64,000 nucleotides of DNA from Rotaria macrura (Eukaryota; Rotifera; Eurotatoria; Philodinida; Philodinidae), in contig OENT01000084.1 in NCBI GenBank assembly GCA_900239685.1, positions 124,001 to 188,000 of the forward strand. The letters are read 5' to 3'. The position numbers and the translations under genes are program-made. Below are positions 62,201-64,000 of the stretch, piece after piece (the first letter of the stretch is position 1; the number at the start of each line of letters is the position of its first letter). A model generated the notes under the pieces. The model saw only the letters and a program-made list of their open reading frames with translations. It was not told the origin of the DNA and did no database searches.

Positions 62201-64000
62201 TAACTATGATGTTTCCTTTTTAAGGCAGTTAAAATTCCTTTGATCTACAGCTTCATATGATTTATAGGGAACTTCGAAAAAGAAAACGGAAGTCGATCTT
62301 CGAGGAAAAAGGTCGAATGTAATAGATTTAAATGATCAACAATTTCCTGTTATTTAAAAGTAAACGTAATTACAACGTGACGAAAAGGAACACTTAGCAA
62401 CACTGCATGAGTACGTTTTAGTATTCTTCAGAAAAACCTGTTTAGTTATAAACATCATGCTTTATGTTTTATGAATACATAGTCACTGTCATGTGACGTA
62501 TCACTGCTAATGAAGAATGTCTATATTGTTATAAAGTATCTTTTTTGTTGTTGATAAGACGCACAAAAAAATCTGACGAACCAGTATTTTGTAAAAATCA
62601 GGATGTTATTATACTGCTTCAGTAAAAGCTACAGATAAAAAGTGGTACATTCTTTGTTTGTGCTTTTCTTGATGAATTCGACAACATGTATTTCATCCTT
62701 CTATTGATGTAGATGATAGCATGAAAGGATTTTTATTTATTTATTTACTATCTGTTCCAACTTTTTTTTTGTTTTGATATCTATTTTGTAATAGCATTGA
62801 AAGGAGTTGCCGGTTCTAGTTAAAAATGATTATTTTCTACGTGGCAATAATCCGATGAAATGGAATCGAGCACTAATAATTATTTTGAGCATATGATAAG
62901 TTGTTCACGCTTTTTCTCTTACTCATAAATAAATTTGAACGTCAATTAGTGATAGGATAATCTTGTTTAGGAATCATATCATGTTCTAAGGTAAAATAAT
63001 AATAGCTATCAGGTGTTTAGCAGATTTACCACGTCCTTTATTTTGATATTTAAATCTACTCACATCTCTAAATAAAATATTGATTTTTTTCTAAATAATT
63101 TTTCATGATACGTCGACAATTAACTCCCTTGAATGAAATTAAGAAAGAACTCAACAAAAAAGAAGTAATGAAAAGATCAATAGGGTTAGATTTATTCTGA
63201 TCGATTATAAGAGGATTATATAGACGAATATGTAAAATCTAGCAGCTTTTTTTAAGTTAATGTTATTAAATTGATTCGCTTATCTGCGTAAAAGATTAAT
63301 CGCTTTTTCAATTTTCGGATTTTTGTTTTTCATACAATCTCAATATTGACGAGAGCTATTCTACACTGTCGAGGGTTTGGTTAATGTATATTCGTATGCT
63401 TAGCTTTCATTATGATGATTGAATTCATGTCAATAGAAGATTTATTTGACATGTTAAAATCTAGAATAGGACAGTTGATTGAAATCTCTTTCCATATAAT
63501 CTCTCTACACAACCCATCATTATTAGTCAAGTAGAATTATCACCTGAATAATATTATAAGTTCCAGACACGTACTTTTCAACCTATTTAGCAATTTATTA
63601 TTGTTTCATGAGACATGTTGACCATTCATGTTCTAAATACGTAAGAATACGGGATGGGTTGTTTCGAGGTTGTTTTGTTATTGTCACGGTTAAGTGCATA
63701 TATATATATATATGTTCTTATTTAAGAATAGAAAATTAAGATTAATTTTTTCTCTGAAATTTTTCATTAGTCAATGCTCTTCAAATTATTGTATATTATT
63801 CTCTAATTAGAGACAATATTTAAAACGTTCGACGACATGGCGATTATTTAAGAGAGATTTTATCTTCGTACTTAACGATGAGAAACGTTTCGTATCAAAA
63901 TGAATTTCCCTTATGATCTGTATTTTCTAACTAACTTAGAATACTTGACAGTATCAGTTGATAAATATGTGAAATCTAATTCGGTGTTTTCTAACTTTTA
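59241..64000. other. Gene-poor right end, no intact gene seen
   Basis: AT-rich sequence with short frames only. Plus frames at 59172-59477 and 60723-60977 and a minus frame at 61221-61484 are below what I can support. A (TA)n run is at about 63698-63714. No tRNA, rRNA or clear transposon was seen. Large introns of a gene lying outside the window cannot be excluded. Confidence 0.4.

Noticed and set aside
1-64000. Search for tRNA, rRNA, CRISPR arrays or bacterial-type operons
   Set aside because: No B-box-like GGTTCGAnnCC with a foldable acceptor stem, no rRNA-like stretch and no spaced direct-repeat array was seen; gene structure is eukaryotic throughout.

Overview
The window is nuclear DNA of a small-genome invertebrate animal. 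It is AT-rich (I would guess about 30% GC; not computed). Most genes are broken by GT-AG introns of roughly 50-80 bp, with a few introns of 0.6-3.3 kb. The products are animal-specific or eukaryotic: an MRL cytoskeletal adaptor, LSG1, nuclear NDUFS2, USP12/46, a TRC8-type RING ligase, a rhodopsin-family GPCR and a Fos-type bZIP. Many start codons sit just downstream of a good 3' splice-site sequence, as expected if a spliced leader or 5'UTR introns are used. A rotifer (bdelloid-like) is my best guess, at moderate confidence.

Layout. Bases 1-33400 are gene-dense. MRL adaptor (+, 1429-5122) is tail-to-tail with LSG1 (-, 5346-10529). LSG1 is followed on the same strand by a small one-TM protein (-, 10626-11042) and a nine-exon helical protein (-, 11429-13362). 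Head-to-head with that is a 12-exon secreted or membrane-anchored protein with two tandem GPR158-type Cache/EGF-like modules (+, 14618-20759). This is tail-to-tail with NDUFS2 (-, 21141-24642). NDUFS2 is head-to-head with a TRC8/RNF145-like ligase (+, 25831-30968), which has a 2.9 kb intron. A SAMD12-like SAM protein (+, 31159-33382) starts only 190 bp after the ligase. I checked each multi-exon model by hand: exon phases close and summed lengths are multiples of three.

Bases 33400-64000 are gene-poor. They hold USP12/46 (+, 36810-41752), an intronless peptide-receptor-like GPCR (+, 45169-46416), an intronless Fos-like bZIP (-, 49108-49785) with an upstream CRE palindrome, and two weak small-gene candidates (50758-51942). 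Several non-autonomous DNA elements lie here: a 383 bp hAT-type MITE with a perfect 8 bp target duplication (52554-52936), a 366 bp long-palindrome element (51183-51548), a 126 bp GGCGAA-rich element flanked by an 8 bp duplication (58598-58723), and a 0.6 kb inverted-repeat segment (33963-34586). There is also a coding relic at 58745-59240. From about 53 kb to the end I see no intact gene.

The genes do not form one pathway. They cover actin regulation, 60S ribosome export, respiration, ER and ubiquitin control, peptide signalling and stress or immediate-early transcription. The most unusual protein is the double Cache/EGF-like ectodomain protein, which has the GPR158/179 extracellular architecture but no 7TM domain.
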